Shown: in pieces, positions 54,605 to 63,686 of the stretch
How positions within the stretch are numbered: position 1 is the first letter of the stretch
How the letters are laid out: every line of letters begins with the position of its first letter
Origin: Pseudoleptotrichia goodfellowii
GTDB lineage: Bacteria; Fusobacteriota; Fusobacteriia; Fusobacteriales; Leptotrichiaceae
Length of the DNA stretch: 64,000 nucleotides
Assembly: GCF_007990505.1 (NCBI RefSeq)
Contig: NZ_AP019822.1
Coordinates: forward strand, 434,001-498,000
Reading direction: 5' to 3'
The notes under the pieces: model-generated
Told to the model about the DNA's origin: nothing
The model's input: only the letters and a program-made list of their open reading frames with translations
Database searches by the model: none
Made by a program: the position numbers and the translations under genes

Positions 54605-54679
54605 AAGTGAATTACAAGCGAGCTGAGGCGGACTTGTGGAGTCTTACCTATCTGCGGAGAAGTAAGACTTTTTATTTTA
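54605..54679 (+). ncRNA. Structured leader RNA of Abi_2 locus 2
   Basis: About 75 nt with two hairpins. ACAAG (54614-54618) pairs with CTTGT (54633-54637); GTCTTAC (54641-54647) pairs with GTAAGAC (54662-54668). Both loops are 14 nt and purine-rich with a CTGnGG element. The second hairpin plus T tract is the terminator. It looks intact, although the toxin gene behind it is broken. Antitoxin role is inference. Confidence 0.55.
54641..54679 (+). terminator. Terminator between leader RNA 2 and the Abi_2 pseudogene
   Basis: Perfect 7-bp stem GTCTTAC/GTAAGAC, 14-nt loop, followed by TTTTTATTTT. Confidence 0.82.
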
Positions 54680-54694
54680 ATTAAGGGAGGATTT

Positions 54695-55624
54695 ATGAGT
54701 AAGCCGTTTAAAACTTATAGACAACAACTTTCTATTCTTAGAAATAGAGGAATGGAAATAAAAGATGGCGGTAAAGTTATAAAAATTTTAAAAAGGGAAA
54801 ATTATTATAGTATAATAAATGGATATAAAGATATTTTTATAGATAATAATTCTACAATTGAAAAGTTTAAAATGGGAACTACTTTTGAAGATATATATTG
54901 CATTTTTGAATTTGATAGAAATTTAAGAAATATTTTTAAAAAAACATTTTAAAAATTGAGAGCCTTGTAAACACGAAAATTTCTTATTATTTCTCAGAAA
55001 AAAATCAAAAAGAATTCAGCTACTTAAATATTAATAATTTTCACCCAAGTAAATTAGAAGAAAATACAGGACTGATAGCAAATATATCACATGTCATAAA
55101 AGATAAAAGTAAGTCGAATAAAAATAATCAAATTTCTCATCATTTAAAAAATCATCAAGACTTTACTTCTTTGGGTATTAATAAAACAATTTACGTTTGG
55201 TATTACAGCTTTTTTCTATTCTTCTCTTACAGATGATATTAAGGCTAAAATTTCAAATGAAATATCGAGTGAATATTCTCATGAATATAAGAACATTAAA
55301 ATTAACCTTTCTAAAGAAGAATTAGAAAATGTTATTCATTTTTTGAATTTTTTGAGAAATAAGTGTGCCCATAATGAACGTTTTTTTAATACAAATAAAA
55401 AGAAAACTGCTATTGAATATCCGCATAGTTCAGAAATATTTAAAGGAAGATTATTTGATGCTGTTCTTTTACTAAAATTATTTTTATTTAAAAAAGATTT
55501 TAATATTTTTAGAAAAGAATTGAAAATAGAAATAGATAAAATAAATAAAGAGTTGAATACGAGTATATTTAATAAAGTATTAATAGAAATGGGGTTCCCA
55601 AAAAATTGGGAAGAAAGAATTTAA
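54695..55624 (+). pseudogene. Abi_2 family (AbiF-like) toxin gene with two frameshifts
   Basis: Three consecutive frames rebuild a 309-residue Abi_2 protein, the same length as locus 1. It starts MSKPFKTYRQQLSILRNRG. A one-base loss in the A7 run at 54938-54944 moves the frame into ILKIESLVNTKISYYFSE. A one-base gain near 55165-55170 returns it, giving LWVLIKQFTFGITAFFYSS. The HEPN motif LRNKCAHNERFFN is intact in the last part. Ribosome site GGGAGG and start are like those of locus 1. Probably inactive, unless slippage at A7 and a second event occur. Confidence 0.85.
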
Positions 55625-55648
55625 AAAGCAATTAATTACTAAAAATAA

Positions 55649-55677
55649 AACTCCCACTTATAGAATTAGTGGGAGTT
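55649..55677. terminator. Bidirectional terminator after clpB
   Basis: AACTCCCAC (55649-55657) pairs with GTGGGAGTT (55669-55677). The minus strand continues TTTTATTTTT, so it mainly serves clpB. Confidence 0.85.
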
Positions 55678-55710
55678 ATCTCAAAATAGAATATTGTTGA
55701 TTTTTACAGT

Positions 55711-58281
55711 CTATTTTACCTTATAAGTAAGTTTTTCTCCGTCACTGTCTATTAAAACAGTACTGTTTTCAGGTATTTCATTAGATAAAATCATTTTTGA
55801 AAGATTAGTTTCTATATCTTTTTGAACAAATCTTTTTAAAGGTCTTGCTCCGTAAGCAGGATCATATGCCTCGTCTACTATATAATCAAGAGCTTTGTCG
55901 GTAAATTCTATTTTTATAAACTGATCTTTAAGTTTTTTGTTTATATCTTTAAGTATCAAACTTATAATATTTTTTACGTGTTCTTTTCCTAATGACTTAA
56001 ACACGATAATATCGTCAATTCTGTTTAAAAATTCAGGCTTGAATCTGTGTTTCATTTCATCGAGCACGGCTTCTTTTGTAACATTGGAAAGTTTAGGATC
56101 TTCGAGTATAATCTCACTTCCGATATTCGATGTCATTATAACGATAGTATTTTTAAAGTCTACGACTTTACCTTTTCCGTCTGTAAGTCTTCCGTCATCA
56201 AGTAATTGAAGCAGAACATTGAATACATCGGGATGAGCTTTTTCAATCTCGTCGAACAGTATAACCGAATAAGGTTTTCTTCTGACAGCTTCTGTGAGTT
56301 GTCCGCCTTCTTCGTATCCTACGTATCCCGGAGGTGCCCCTATAAGTCTTGTGACGCTGAATTTATCCATATACTCACTCATATCTATTCTGACAATATT
56401 ATTTTCGTCATCGAACAAGTTATGTGCAAGAGTTTTAGTCAGGTAAGTTTTCCCCACTCCTGTAGGTCCGAGGAATATAAATGAACCTATAGGTCTGTTC
56501 GGATCTTTCAATCCTGCACGGGATCTTATTATTGTATCGCTTATAGTTTCTATAGCTTCATCCTGCCCTATTACACGAGCTTTCATATGCTCAGCGAGAT
56601 TCAATATTTTCTCTTTTTCTCCCTGCAATAATTTTGAAACAGGTATTCCTGTCCATTTTCCGACAATTTCGGCTATTTCCTCACTGTCGATTTCCTGTTT
56701 CAATAATTTGTTTCCGTTTCCTTCGTTTCTGTCTTTCCATTTTTCTTCTTCATTTTCTCTCTCTTTTTCAAGAGTAGCCAATTTTCCGTATTTTAATTCG
56801 GCTAATTTGTTATAATCGCTTTTTCTTTCGGCTTCCTGAATCTCTAAGTTGACTTTTTCAATTTCTTCGTTGATTTTTGTAAGTCTTCCCGCTTCCTGTT
56901 TCTCGTTTTCCCATTGAGATTTTAATTTAGTCTCTTCTTCTTTTAATTCGGCTATTTCTTTCTCCAATGATTCGAGTCTATCTTTGGAAGCCTGATCTTT
57001 TTCTTTTGTCAATGCCACTTTTTCTATCTCAAGCTGCATAAGACGTCTTGTTACTTCGTCAAGCTCTGTAGGCATGGAGTTTATTTCGGTTTTTACTTTA
57101 GCAGCGGCTTCGTCTATAAGGTCGATAGCTTTATCCGGCAAAAATCTGTCATTTATATATCTGTCACTCATTGTAGCGGCTGTAACTATGGCGTTATCAG
57201 TAATTCTGATACCGTGAAATATCTCAAATTTTTCTTTCAGTCCACGTAATATTGAAATTGTATCTTCTACAGTAGGCTCATTTACCATAATAGGCTGAAA
57301 TCTTCTTTCAAGAGCAGCATCCTTTTCGATATATTTTCTGTATTCATCCAATGTAGTAGCACCGATAACTTTAATTTCTCCACGGGCAAGCATAGGTTTC
57401 AAAAGGTTTCCTGCGTCCATAGAACCTTCGGTTTTTCCTGCCCCCACTATATTATGTACTTCGTCTATAAATAGTATTATTCTTCCGTCGCTGTTTTCCA
57501 ATTCGTCAAGAACGGCTTTAAGTCTTTCTTCAAATTCTCCTCTGTATTTTGCACCGGAAATCAATGCTCCCATATCAAGCGAGAATATAGTTTTATCTTT
57601 TAAATTTTCAGGCACGTCACCTTTGAGTATTCTTTGTGCGATACCTTCAGCAATAGCTGTTTTACCTACTCCCGGCTCACCGATTAAAATAGGGTTATTT
57701 TTATTTCTTCTGGATAAAATCTGAATAGCACGTCTTATTTCCTGATCCCTTCCTATAATCGGATCAAGTTTACCTTTTCTTGCCAGTTCTACCAGATCTT
57801 TTCCGTATTTTTCCAATGCTTCATATGAATTTTCAGGGTTGTCGGACATAATTTTTCTACCTCCTCTTATTTCATTTAGTACGTTTTCAAATTGATTTTT
57901 TACAATACCGTTTTCTCTTAAAAAACTGTTATTGTCATAACTCGCTAAAAATAGGTGCTCTGTACTTATATAAGCGTCCCCCATTTTTTTAGCGTAATCT
58001 TCGGCACCTACTATGACTCTGTTTAACTCTCCATTAGGTCTTGGATCTGAAGTACCGCCTTCAATTTTCGGCATTCTGTTCAATTTATCTTCGAGTTTTT
58101 TTGTTAATTCTATTGTGTTTATTCCCATTTTTTTAAGTATGTTGGGAATAAGCCCGTTCATTTGCCCGATTAATGCGAGCAACAAATGTTCTACTTTCAT
58201 ATCCGAACTTTTATATCTTACCGCAAAGTTATGAGCTTCGGAAAGAGCTTCCATACTTTTTTGCGTAAATTTTTCTTCCAT
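55711..58281 (-). CDS. clpB: ATP-dependent disaggregase ClpB
   Basis: About 856 residues, a Hsp100 hexamer that extracts polypeptides from aggregates with DnaK. N-domain (1-150), NBD1 with Walker [14 protein letters not shown] (about 200), coiled middle domain (about 410-530, rich in Lys/Glu), NBD2 with Walker [13 protein letters not shown] (about 600) and [11 protein letters not shown]-terminal D2 domain. AAGGAGA spacing favours ATG 58281 over an upstream TTG. A CIRCE-like operator and a sigma-70-type promoter precede it. Confidence 0.97.
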   Translation of the reverse strand: MEEKFTQKSMEALSEAHNFAVRYKSSDMKVEHLLLALIGQMNGLIPNILKKMGINTIELTKKLEDKLNRMPKIEGGTSDPRPNGELNRVIVGAEDYAKKMGDAYISTEHLFLASYDNNSFLRENGIVKNQFENVLNEIRGGRKIMSDNPENSYEALEKYGKDLVELARKGKLDPIIGRDQEIRRAIQILSRRNKNNPILIGEPGVGKTAIAEGIAQRILKGDVPENLKDKTIFSLDMGALISGAKYRGEFEERLKAVLDELENSDGRIILFIDEVHNIVGAGKTEGSMDAGNLLKPMLARGEIKVIGATTLDEYRKYIEKDAALERRFQPIMVNEPTVEDTISILRGLKEKFEIFHGIRITDNAIVTAATMSDRYINDRFLPDKAIDLIDEAAAKVKTEINSMPTELDEVTRRLMQLEIEKVALTKEKDQASKDRLESLEKEIAELKEEETKLKSQWENEKQEAGRLTKINEEIEKVNLEIQEAERKSDYNKLAELKYGKLATLEKERENEEEKWKDRNEGNGNKLLKQEIDSEEIAEIVGKWTGIPVSKLLQGEKEKILNLAEHMKARVIGQDEAIETISDTIIRSRAGLKDPNRPIGSFIFLGPTGVGKTYLTKTLAHNLFDDENNIVRIDMSEYMDKFSVTRLIGAPPGYVGYEEGGQLTEAVRRKPYSVILFDEIEKAHPDVFNVLLQLLDDGRLTDGKGKVVDFKNTIVIMTSNIGSEIILEDPKLSNVTKEAVLDEMKHRFKPEFLNRIDDIIVFKSLGKEHVKNIISLILKDINKKLKDQFIKIEFTDKALDYIVDEAYDPAYGARPLKRFVQKDIETNLSKMILSNEIPENSTVLIDSDGEKLTYKVK

Positions 58282-58375
58282 ATCTATCAATCTCCTTGTT
58301 TTTCAAATTTTTTGTTGCTTTTATATACTGTATTATAAAGTTAGATTCAGTACAAATCTTTTATTTTTTAAATTA

Positions 58376-58438
58376 TTAGCACTCTGTACCGTTGGTTGCT
58401 AACAAAAATAATATATCATACTTTTTGATATATGTCAA
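58376..58438 (-). promoter_or_regulatory. clpB promoter with CIRCE-like HrcA operator
   Basis: Minus strand TTGACA (58438-58433), 17-bp spacer, TATATT (58415-58410). TTAGCACTC (58376-58384), 9-nt spacer, GGTTGCTAA (58394-58402): one arm is consensus and the other has two mismatches to GAGTGCTAA. The site lies at the start of the transcript, as for HrcA repression. Confidence 0.75.
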
Positions 58439-58535
58439 CACTTTTTTTGAAAAAAACAATTTTTTTGTAAATGCTGAAAATGTCAATAAAATTAAGGATA
58501 AAATAGATTCTGAAGAAAAACAGGGGGTAACATTA

Positions 58536-58553
58536 TTTCAAATATATTTGAAA
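58536..58553 (+). promoter_or_regulatory. 18-bp perfect palindrome before the PTS regulator
   Basis: TTTCAAATATATTTGAAA is a perfect palindrome 65 nt before the regulator start. A TTGATT ... TATTAT promoter follows it (near 58566-58594). Candidate operator for a local or global regulator; the 336-nt gap from clpB contains no ORF. Confidence 0.5.
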
Positions 58554-58617
58554 ATCAGTGCAAATTGATTATTCTGTTTTATGGGGTATTATTATAATAA
58601 ATAAAAGGTGATATATC

Positions 58618-60675
58618 ATGTTGAATTATAAAGAAATAGAAATATTAAACAGCCTTATAAAAGGTGAAAAGTGCAGTTTCAGAGCCATATCCGAGAAATA
58701 CGGAATATCCGACAGAGCTGCCAGATATTATATTGATAATATTGATTACATATTGAAAATACTCGGCTATAAAATAACCGAGAAGGACAGAAATATTATT
58801 TTTCTGGAAACAGATCAGGATTTCAGTAAGATTTTTGAGATCTTAAAAAAAGCACAGAAATTATCTGTTGATGACAGAGTAAATATTTTGAAGTTAATTC
58901 TCTTTTTTGATGAAAAAGGACTTAATATAACAAAAATATCCGAAGAACTTCAAATTTCAAGAACAACGATAAAAAAAGATATGAAACTGTTATCGGAGGA
59001 GCTTGGAAAAGACGGAATAAAGCTGAATTATAAAAATAATATCGGCTATAAACCTGAAGGAAATAACGGAGAAATTCTTATCAAACAGATTGAACTGATT
59101 GAAGAAATACTGGAGCTGTCCAAAGGAAAAGATGATTTTAAAATAGTAAAAACTCAAATTCTGAATTATTTTTATAAATATATAAAAGAAGAAAATATTG
59201 AAAATACAAAAGAATTTATAGTAGAAGTCGAAAAAGTAATGGAACTGAATATAAACGGAGAAAGCTATAATAAAATATTTTCTTATATGCTGATATTGCT
59301 GAACTTTGACGGTAAATACGGCAACAGTCAGGATTCTGTTTCTAAAAAATTTCTCGCTCATACTGATGAATATGAAAAAATAAAGGAAATACTTGAAAAT
59401 ATTTTGAAAGCAACTGTAAAACAGGAAATGTTGATAGAAATGACCGATTTAATAACAGGAATTACAATAAACAGTTTTGAAAATAATTCTTTTGAGGACT
59501 GGATAAATGAAGAACTGATTATAAAGAAGATGATTTCCAAAGTCAGTAAAATAGTGAAAACCGATTTGACAAGGGATGAAATACTGTATAACGGACTTTT
59601 GTATCATATAAAACCTGCAATGTACAGAATAAAAAACAATATTCAGATAACAAATTCAGTGTTTAAAGAGCTTATACTCGCAAAAGATCCTGTCCTTAAT
59701 GTCGTAAATGAAGGGATTAAGGAAATAGAAGAACTTTTCGGAGTTAAATTTCCCGAAGATGAAATAGCTTTAATAGGTTTTCATATAAAAGCTTCAATAG
59801 AAAGAAATACTTCGGAAAAAACGAAAAAAGTAATACTCATTTGCGGTTTGGGGTACGGAAGTTCCAAAGTTCTGGAGCAAAGTCTGAAAGAAAATTATGA
59901 CTTAGATATAGTGGATGTTCTTCCTTATTATTTAATAGAAGATACTTTGCCTAATTATAAAAACATTGATTTGATTTTATCTACTGTCGATTTGAAGCAT
60001 AAATACGGAGATGTTCCTGTAGTTAAGATAAATCCTTTACTTAAAGAAGACGATTTTGTCAAACTTTCTAAATACGGCATAAAAAAAGGTAACAGGAAAA
60101 TATCTATGAAAAAATTAATGAAAATAATAAAAAATAATACGACAATGGAAAATTCCGATAAACTTATTGAGGAGCTGAAACAGGAACTGGAAAACAGTAT
60201 TGTTGATGATTTATCTGATGCAGGAACGATTCTGAGAGAAATACTTAATAAAGAAAATGTTAGATTTGCTGAAAAAGTTCAGGATTGGGAAGAAGCAATA
60301 ACAAAGTCGGGCAATATACTTGTTGAAAATAAGGTTGTAAAAAGCGGATATGTAGAAGAAATGATAAAACTTGTGAAAAAACACGGAGCTTATATAGTAA
60401 TCGAAGAGGGAATAGCGATACCTCATGCGGGAATTTCGGAAAATGTATTGAAAACAGGTGTGTCATTATTAATAGTAAAAGAAAAAGTATTTTTCCCGAG
60501 CGGAAGAGGAGCAAATATATTTCTGAGTTTTGCAACAATAAATAAAAACGATCATTTGAATATACTGAATGATTTGTTTGAATTGATTACCAAATATAAT
60601 TTTATAGAAGAAATATCAAAAATAAGTAAATACGAAGAATTGGAAAAATATTTCAGAAAGGAATTTGTATGTTAG
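58618..60675 (+). CDS. PRD-containing PTS transcriptional regulator (BglG/MtlR type)
   Basis: A 685-residue activator. N-terminal helix-turn-helix units (about 1-120), two PTS regulation domains (about 180-395), EIIB-like domain with Cys near 409 (ILICGLGYGSSKVLEQS), and EIIA-like domain with His near 603 (GIAIPHAGISENV). Phosphorylation by HPr and the EII proteins adjusts its activity. Heads the PTS operon; its end overlaps the EIIA gene by 7 nt. A strong AAAGGTG precedes the ATG. Confidence 0.92.
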   Translation: MLNYKEIEILNSLIKGEKCSFRAISEKYGISDRAARYYIDNIDYILKILGYKITEKDRNIIFLETDQDFSKIFEILKKAQKLSVDDRVNILKLILFFDEKGLNITKISEELQISRTTIKKDMKLLSEELGKDGIKLNYKNNIGYKPEGNNGEILIKQIELIEEILELSKGKDDFKIVKTQILNYFYKYIKEENIENTKEFIVEVEKVMELNINGESYNKIFSYMLILLNFDGKYGNSQDSVSKKFLAHTDEYEKIKEILENILKATVKQEMLIEMTDLITGITINSFENNSFEDWINEELIIKKMISKVSKIVKTDLTRDEILYNGLLYHIKPAMYRIKNNIQITNSVFKELILAKDPVLNVVNEGIKEIEELFGVKFPEDEIALIGFHIKASIERNTSEKTKKVILICGLGYGSSKVLEQSLKENYDLDIVDVLPYYLIEDTLPNYKNIDLILSTVDLKHKYGDVPVVKINPLLKEDDFVKLSKYGIKKGNRKISMKKLMKIIKNNTTMENSDKLIEELKQELENSIVDDLSDAGTILREILNKENVRFAEKVQDWEEAITKSGNILVENKVVKSGYVEEMIKLVKKHGAYIVIEEGIAIPHAGISENVLKTGVSLLIVKEKVFFPSGRGANIFLSFATINKNDHLNILNDLFELITKYNFIEEISKISKYEELEKYFRKEFVC

Positions 60676-61100
60676 AAGAAATACTTGATGGAAATATACA
60701 GACAGTCGATTTTGTAAAGGACTGGGAAGAAAGTATAAAAATAGCTTCTAAGCCCTTACTTGAAAAAAAAATTATTGAAGAAAAATATGTGGAAGCAATG
60801 ATAGAAAGTATAAAAAAACTGGGATTTTACATCATTTTAAGGGAAAATCTTGCTATGCCCCATGCAAGACCTGAAGAGGGGGCGATAGATACAGGGATAA
60901 GTCTTTTAAAACTGAATCAGCCTGTAAATTACGGAGATGAAAAGGTATATCTTGTAATTGTGCTGGCTTCCAAAGATTCTGACAGCCATACGGAAATACT
61001 TATGAAACTTGTGGAACTGTTTCAGGACGACGAGAGTATAGAGGAGCTTATTAAGGCTGAGACAGTGGAAGAGATAAGGCGGATAGTGGGGAAGTATTAA
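60669..61100 (+). CDS. PTS EIIA component (ascorbate/mannitol type)
   Basis: A 143-residue phosphocarrier with the active His near 65 in ENLAMPHARPEEGA. Family PTS_EIIA_2, as UlaC. It resembles the C-terminal domain of the preceding regulator (LVKDWEEAI/FVKDWEESI at the start of each), implying duplication. Passes phosphate from HPr to the EIIB protein encoded next. Confidence 0.88.
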   Translation: MLEEILDGNIQTVDFVKDWEESIKIASKPLLEKKIIEEKYVEAMIESIKKLGFYIILRENLAMPHARPEEGAIDTGISLLKLNQPVNYGDEKVYLVIVLASKDSDSHTEILMKLVELFQDDESIEELIKAETVEEIRRIVGKY

Positions 61101-61156
61101 ATATGTTATAAAAATTATTTTTATATAAATTTATTGGAATGAGAGGAGATGTTTTT

Positions 61157-61426
61157 ATGAAAATTATGGCAGTTTGCGGTTCAGGATTGGGAAGCAGCTT
61201 TATAGTTGAGATGAACATAAAAAAAGTATTGAAAAAAATCGGAGTTGAAGCAGAAGTGGAGCATTCGGATTTGGCATCGGCAGTTTCAGGAGCAGCTGAT
61301 TTGTTTGTAATGGCAAAAGATATTGCAGAAAGTTCAAGTGTTCCCGCTGAAAAACGGATAGTTTTGGACAGTATTATAAGTATGCCAGAACTTGAAGAAA
61401 AATTAACAAATTATTTTAAAAAATAA
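61157..61426 (+). CDS. ulaB: PTS EIIB component (UlaB-like)
   Basis: An 89-residue phosphocarrier of the lactose/cellobiose/ascorbate fold. Active Cys at about residue 7 (IMAVCGSGLGSSFIVEMNIK). The frame is open from 61139, but GAGAGGAG and the canonical MKIMAVCG support ATG 61157. Starts 56 nt after EIIA. Confidence 0.9.
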   Translation: MKIMAVCGSGLGSSFIVEMNIKKVLKKIGVEAEVEHSDLASAVSGAADLFVMAKDIAESSSVPAEKRIVLDSIISMPELEEKLTNYFKK

Positions 61427-61442
61427 AATTTAGGAGGAAAGT

Positions 61443-62798
61443 ATGAAAACTTTATTGACTTTTATAGTGGATATTTTAAAAGTACCGTCAATTTTAGTAG
61501 GATTAATAGCAATGATAGGATTGATGGTTCAGAAAAAACCTGTTGCCGATATAGTAAAAGGTACAATTAAGACTATTTTGGGATTTCTTGTATTAGGAGG
61601 AGGAGCGGGACTTGTAGTAAGTTCTCTTGCACCTATGGGAACTATGTTTGAACAGGGCTTTCATGTACAGGGAATTGTTCCTAATAATGAAGCAATAGTT
61701 TCATTAGCATTAAAAGAATACGGAACAATTACAGCTCTTATAATGGCACTTGGAATGTTTTGGAATATATTTATTGCAAGATTTACAAAATTGAAATATA
61801 TATTTCTGACAGGACATCATACATTATACATGGCTTGTATGATAGGGATAATATTGAAAGTCGGAGGATTTGAAGGACCTTTATTGATATTTATAGGATC
61901 CTTGACTTTAGGACTTGTAATGGCTATATTCCCTGCTTTGGCACAACCTTATATGAGAAAAATCACAGGTAGTGATGATGTAGGATTCGGACATTTCAGT
62001 ACAATAGGATACGTATTGTCGGGAATAGTAGGGTCTTTAATAGGAAAAGGTTCAAAATCAACAGAAGAAATGAAATTACCTAAAAACTTAAGTTTTTTAA
62101 GAGACAGTTCGATTTCTATTTCATTGACAATGATGATAATTTATTTGATACTGGCTTTGGTAGCAGGAAAAGATTTTGTTGAAAAAGAATTAAGCGGCGG
62201 AGATAATTATCTTGTATTTGCAGTTATTCAGGCTATAACATTTGCTGCCGGAGTTTATATCATCCTGTCGGGAGTAAGACTTGTTTTAGCGGAAATAGTT
62301 CCTGCATTTGTAGGATTTTCAGAAAAACTTGTACCAAATGCAAAACCTGCGTTGGATTGCCCTATAGTTTTTCCTTATGCACCTAATGCAGTGTTAATAG
62401 GATTTTTATGCAGCTTTTTAGGAGGGATAATCGGGCTCTTTATATTGGGGATGTTAAAATGGACGCTTATTTTACCAGGAGTAGTTCCTCATTTCTTCTG
62501 TGGTGCCACAGCAGGAGTGTTTGGAAATGCTACGGGAGGTAGAAGAGGTGCTTCGTGGGGAGCTTTTGCAAACGGATTGCTATTGACTTTCTTACCTGTA
62601 ATACTGTTACCTGTATTGGGAAATTTAGGGTTTGCAAATACTACATTTTCAGATGCGGACTTTGTAACTGTAGGAATCGTTTTAGGAAATATGGCTAAAT
62701 CAGTATCACCAATGATAGTATCTGCAATAATAGTAGGTATAACTGTTGTATTGGTAGCTTTAGGATTTGTGCCTTCAAAGAAAAAAGAAGAAAAATAA
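61443..62798 (+). CDS. ulaA: PTS ascorbate-type EIIC permease
   Basis: A 451-residue UlaA/SgaT family membrane transporter with about 11 helices. Typical: MIGLMVQKKPVADIVKGTIKTILGFLVLGGG in part, FFLTGHH-like IFLTGHHTLYMACM, and PALDCPIVFPYAPNAVLIGFLCSF. Moves a substrate related to ascorbate while it is phosphorylated by EIIB. No ascorbate catabolic genes (ulaD-F, lactonase) follow; instead a split transketolase does, so the true substrate may be another ketose-like sugar. Confidence 0.9.
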   Translation: MKTLLTFIVDILKVPSILVGLIAMIGLMVQKKPVADIVKGTIKTILGFLVLGGGAGLVVSSLAPMGTMFEQGFHVQGIVPNNEAIVSLALKEYGTITALIMALGMFWNIFIARFTKLKYIFLTGHHTLYMACMIGIILKVGGFEGPLLIFIGSLTLGLVMAIFPALAQPYMRKITGSDDVGFGHFSTIGYVLSGIVGSLIGKGSKSTEEMKLPKNLSFLRDSSISISLTMMIIYLILALVAGKDFVEKELSGGDNYLVFAVIQAITFAAGVYIILSGVRLVLAEIVPAFVGFSEKLVPNAKPALDCPIVFPYAPNAVLIGFLCSFLGGIIGLFILGMLKWTLILPGVVPHFFCGATAGVFGNATGGRRGASWGAFANGLLLTFLPVILLPVLGNLGFANTTFSDADFVTVGIVLGNMAKSVSPMIVSAIIVGITVVLVALGFVPSKKKEEK

Positions 62799-62834
62799 TT
62801 ATAGATTCATTAATAATCCGAAAGGAGCAGAAAA

Positions 62835-63686
62835 GTGAAAAATTGTAATTGTGAAGAAAAATTAAAAGAAATAGAAAAATTGGCTTCGAAAATTAGAATA
62901 AATACTCTGAAATCTTTAACTCATTTGGGTTTCGGACATTACGGAGGAAGTTTATCGGTTGTCGAGGTTTTGGCAGTTCTTTACGGCGGAGTGATGAATA
63001 TTAATCCTGAGGATCCTAATTGGAAAGGAAGAGATTATTTTGTATTATCTAAAGGACATGCAGGACCAGCTTTATATGCAACTCTTGCATTAAAAGGATT
63101 TTTCCCTGTAGAAGAAATTTATACATTAAATCAAAATGGAACAAATTTACCAAGCCATCCCGATAGACTTAAAACTAAAGGCGTTGATGCTACTACAGGA
63201 TCTTTGGGACAGGGAATTTCCATTGCTACAGGAATTGCTAAGGCACTGAAAATGGATAAAAAATCTAACAGGGTATTTTCAATAATCGGAGATGGAGAAA
63301 TTAATGAAGGACAGTGTTGGGAAGCGTTTCAATTTATTGCTCACCATAATCTGAATAATTTAACGGTATTTCTTGATTATAATAAGCAACAGCTTGACGG
63401 TACTTTGGAAGAAATAATCAAACCTTTTTCTTTCGAGAATAAATTAAAAGCTTTTGGATTTGATACAGTTACCATAAAAGGCGATGATATTAAAGGAATA
63501 TATGAAATGGTAAAAAACCCCCGAAAAGAGAATGAAAAGCCTTTGTTTGTAATACTTGATACTGTTAAAGGTCAAGGTGTGGAATATATTGAAAAAATGA
63601 AAAATTCTCATCACTTGAGATTAACTGAAGAATTGAAAAAAGAAATAGAGGAAGTAATAGAAAAACTGGAAAGAGAGGCGGAATAA
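62835..63686 (+). CDS. Transketolase, N-terminal (TPP-binding) subunit
   Basis: A 283-residue half-transketolase. HLGFGHYGGSLSVVEVLAVLY, LSKGHAGPALYATLAL, GSLGQGISIATGIA, and the thiamine diphosphate motif GDGEINEGQCWEA ... NLTVFLDYN. Archaeal-type split form common in Firmicutes and Fusobacteria. GTG start with GAAAGGAG. The C-terminal subunit gene follows without gap. Confidence 0.92.
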   Translation: MKNCNCEEKLKEIEKLASKIRINTLKSLTHLGFGHYGGSLSVVEVLAVLYGGVMNINPEDPNWKGRDYFVLSKGHAGPALYATLALKGFFPVEEIYTLNQNGTNLPSHPDRLKTKGVDATTGSLGQGISIATGIAKALKMDKKSNRVFSIIGDGEINEGQCWEAFQFIAHHNLNNLTVFLDYNKQQLDGTLEEIIKPFSFENKLKAFGFDTVTIKGDDIKGIYEMVKNPRKENEKPLFVILDTVKGQGVEYIEKMKNSHHLRLTEELKKEIEEVIEKLEREAE

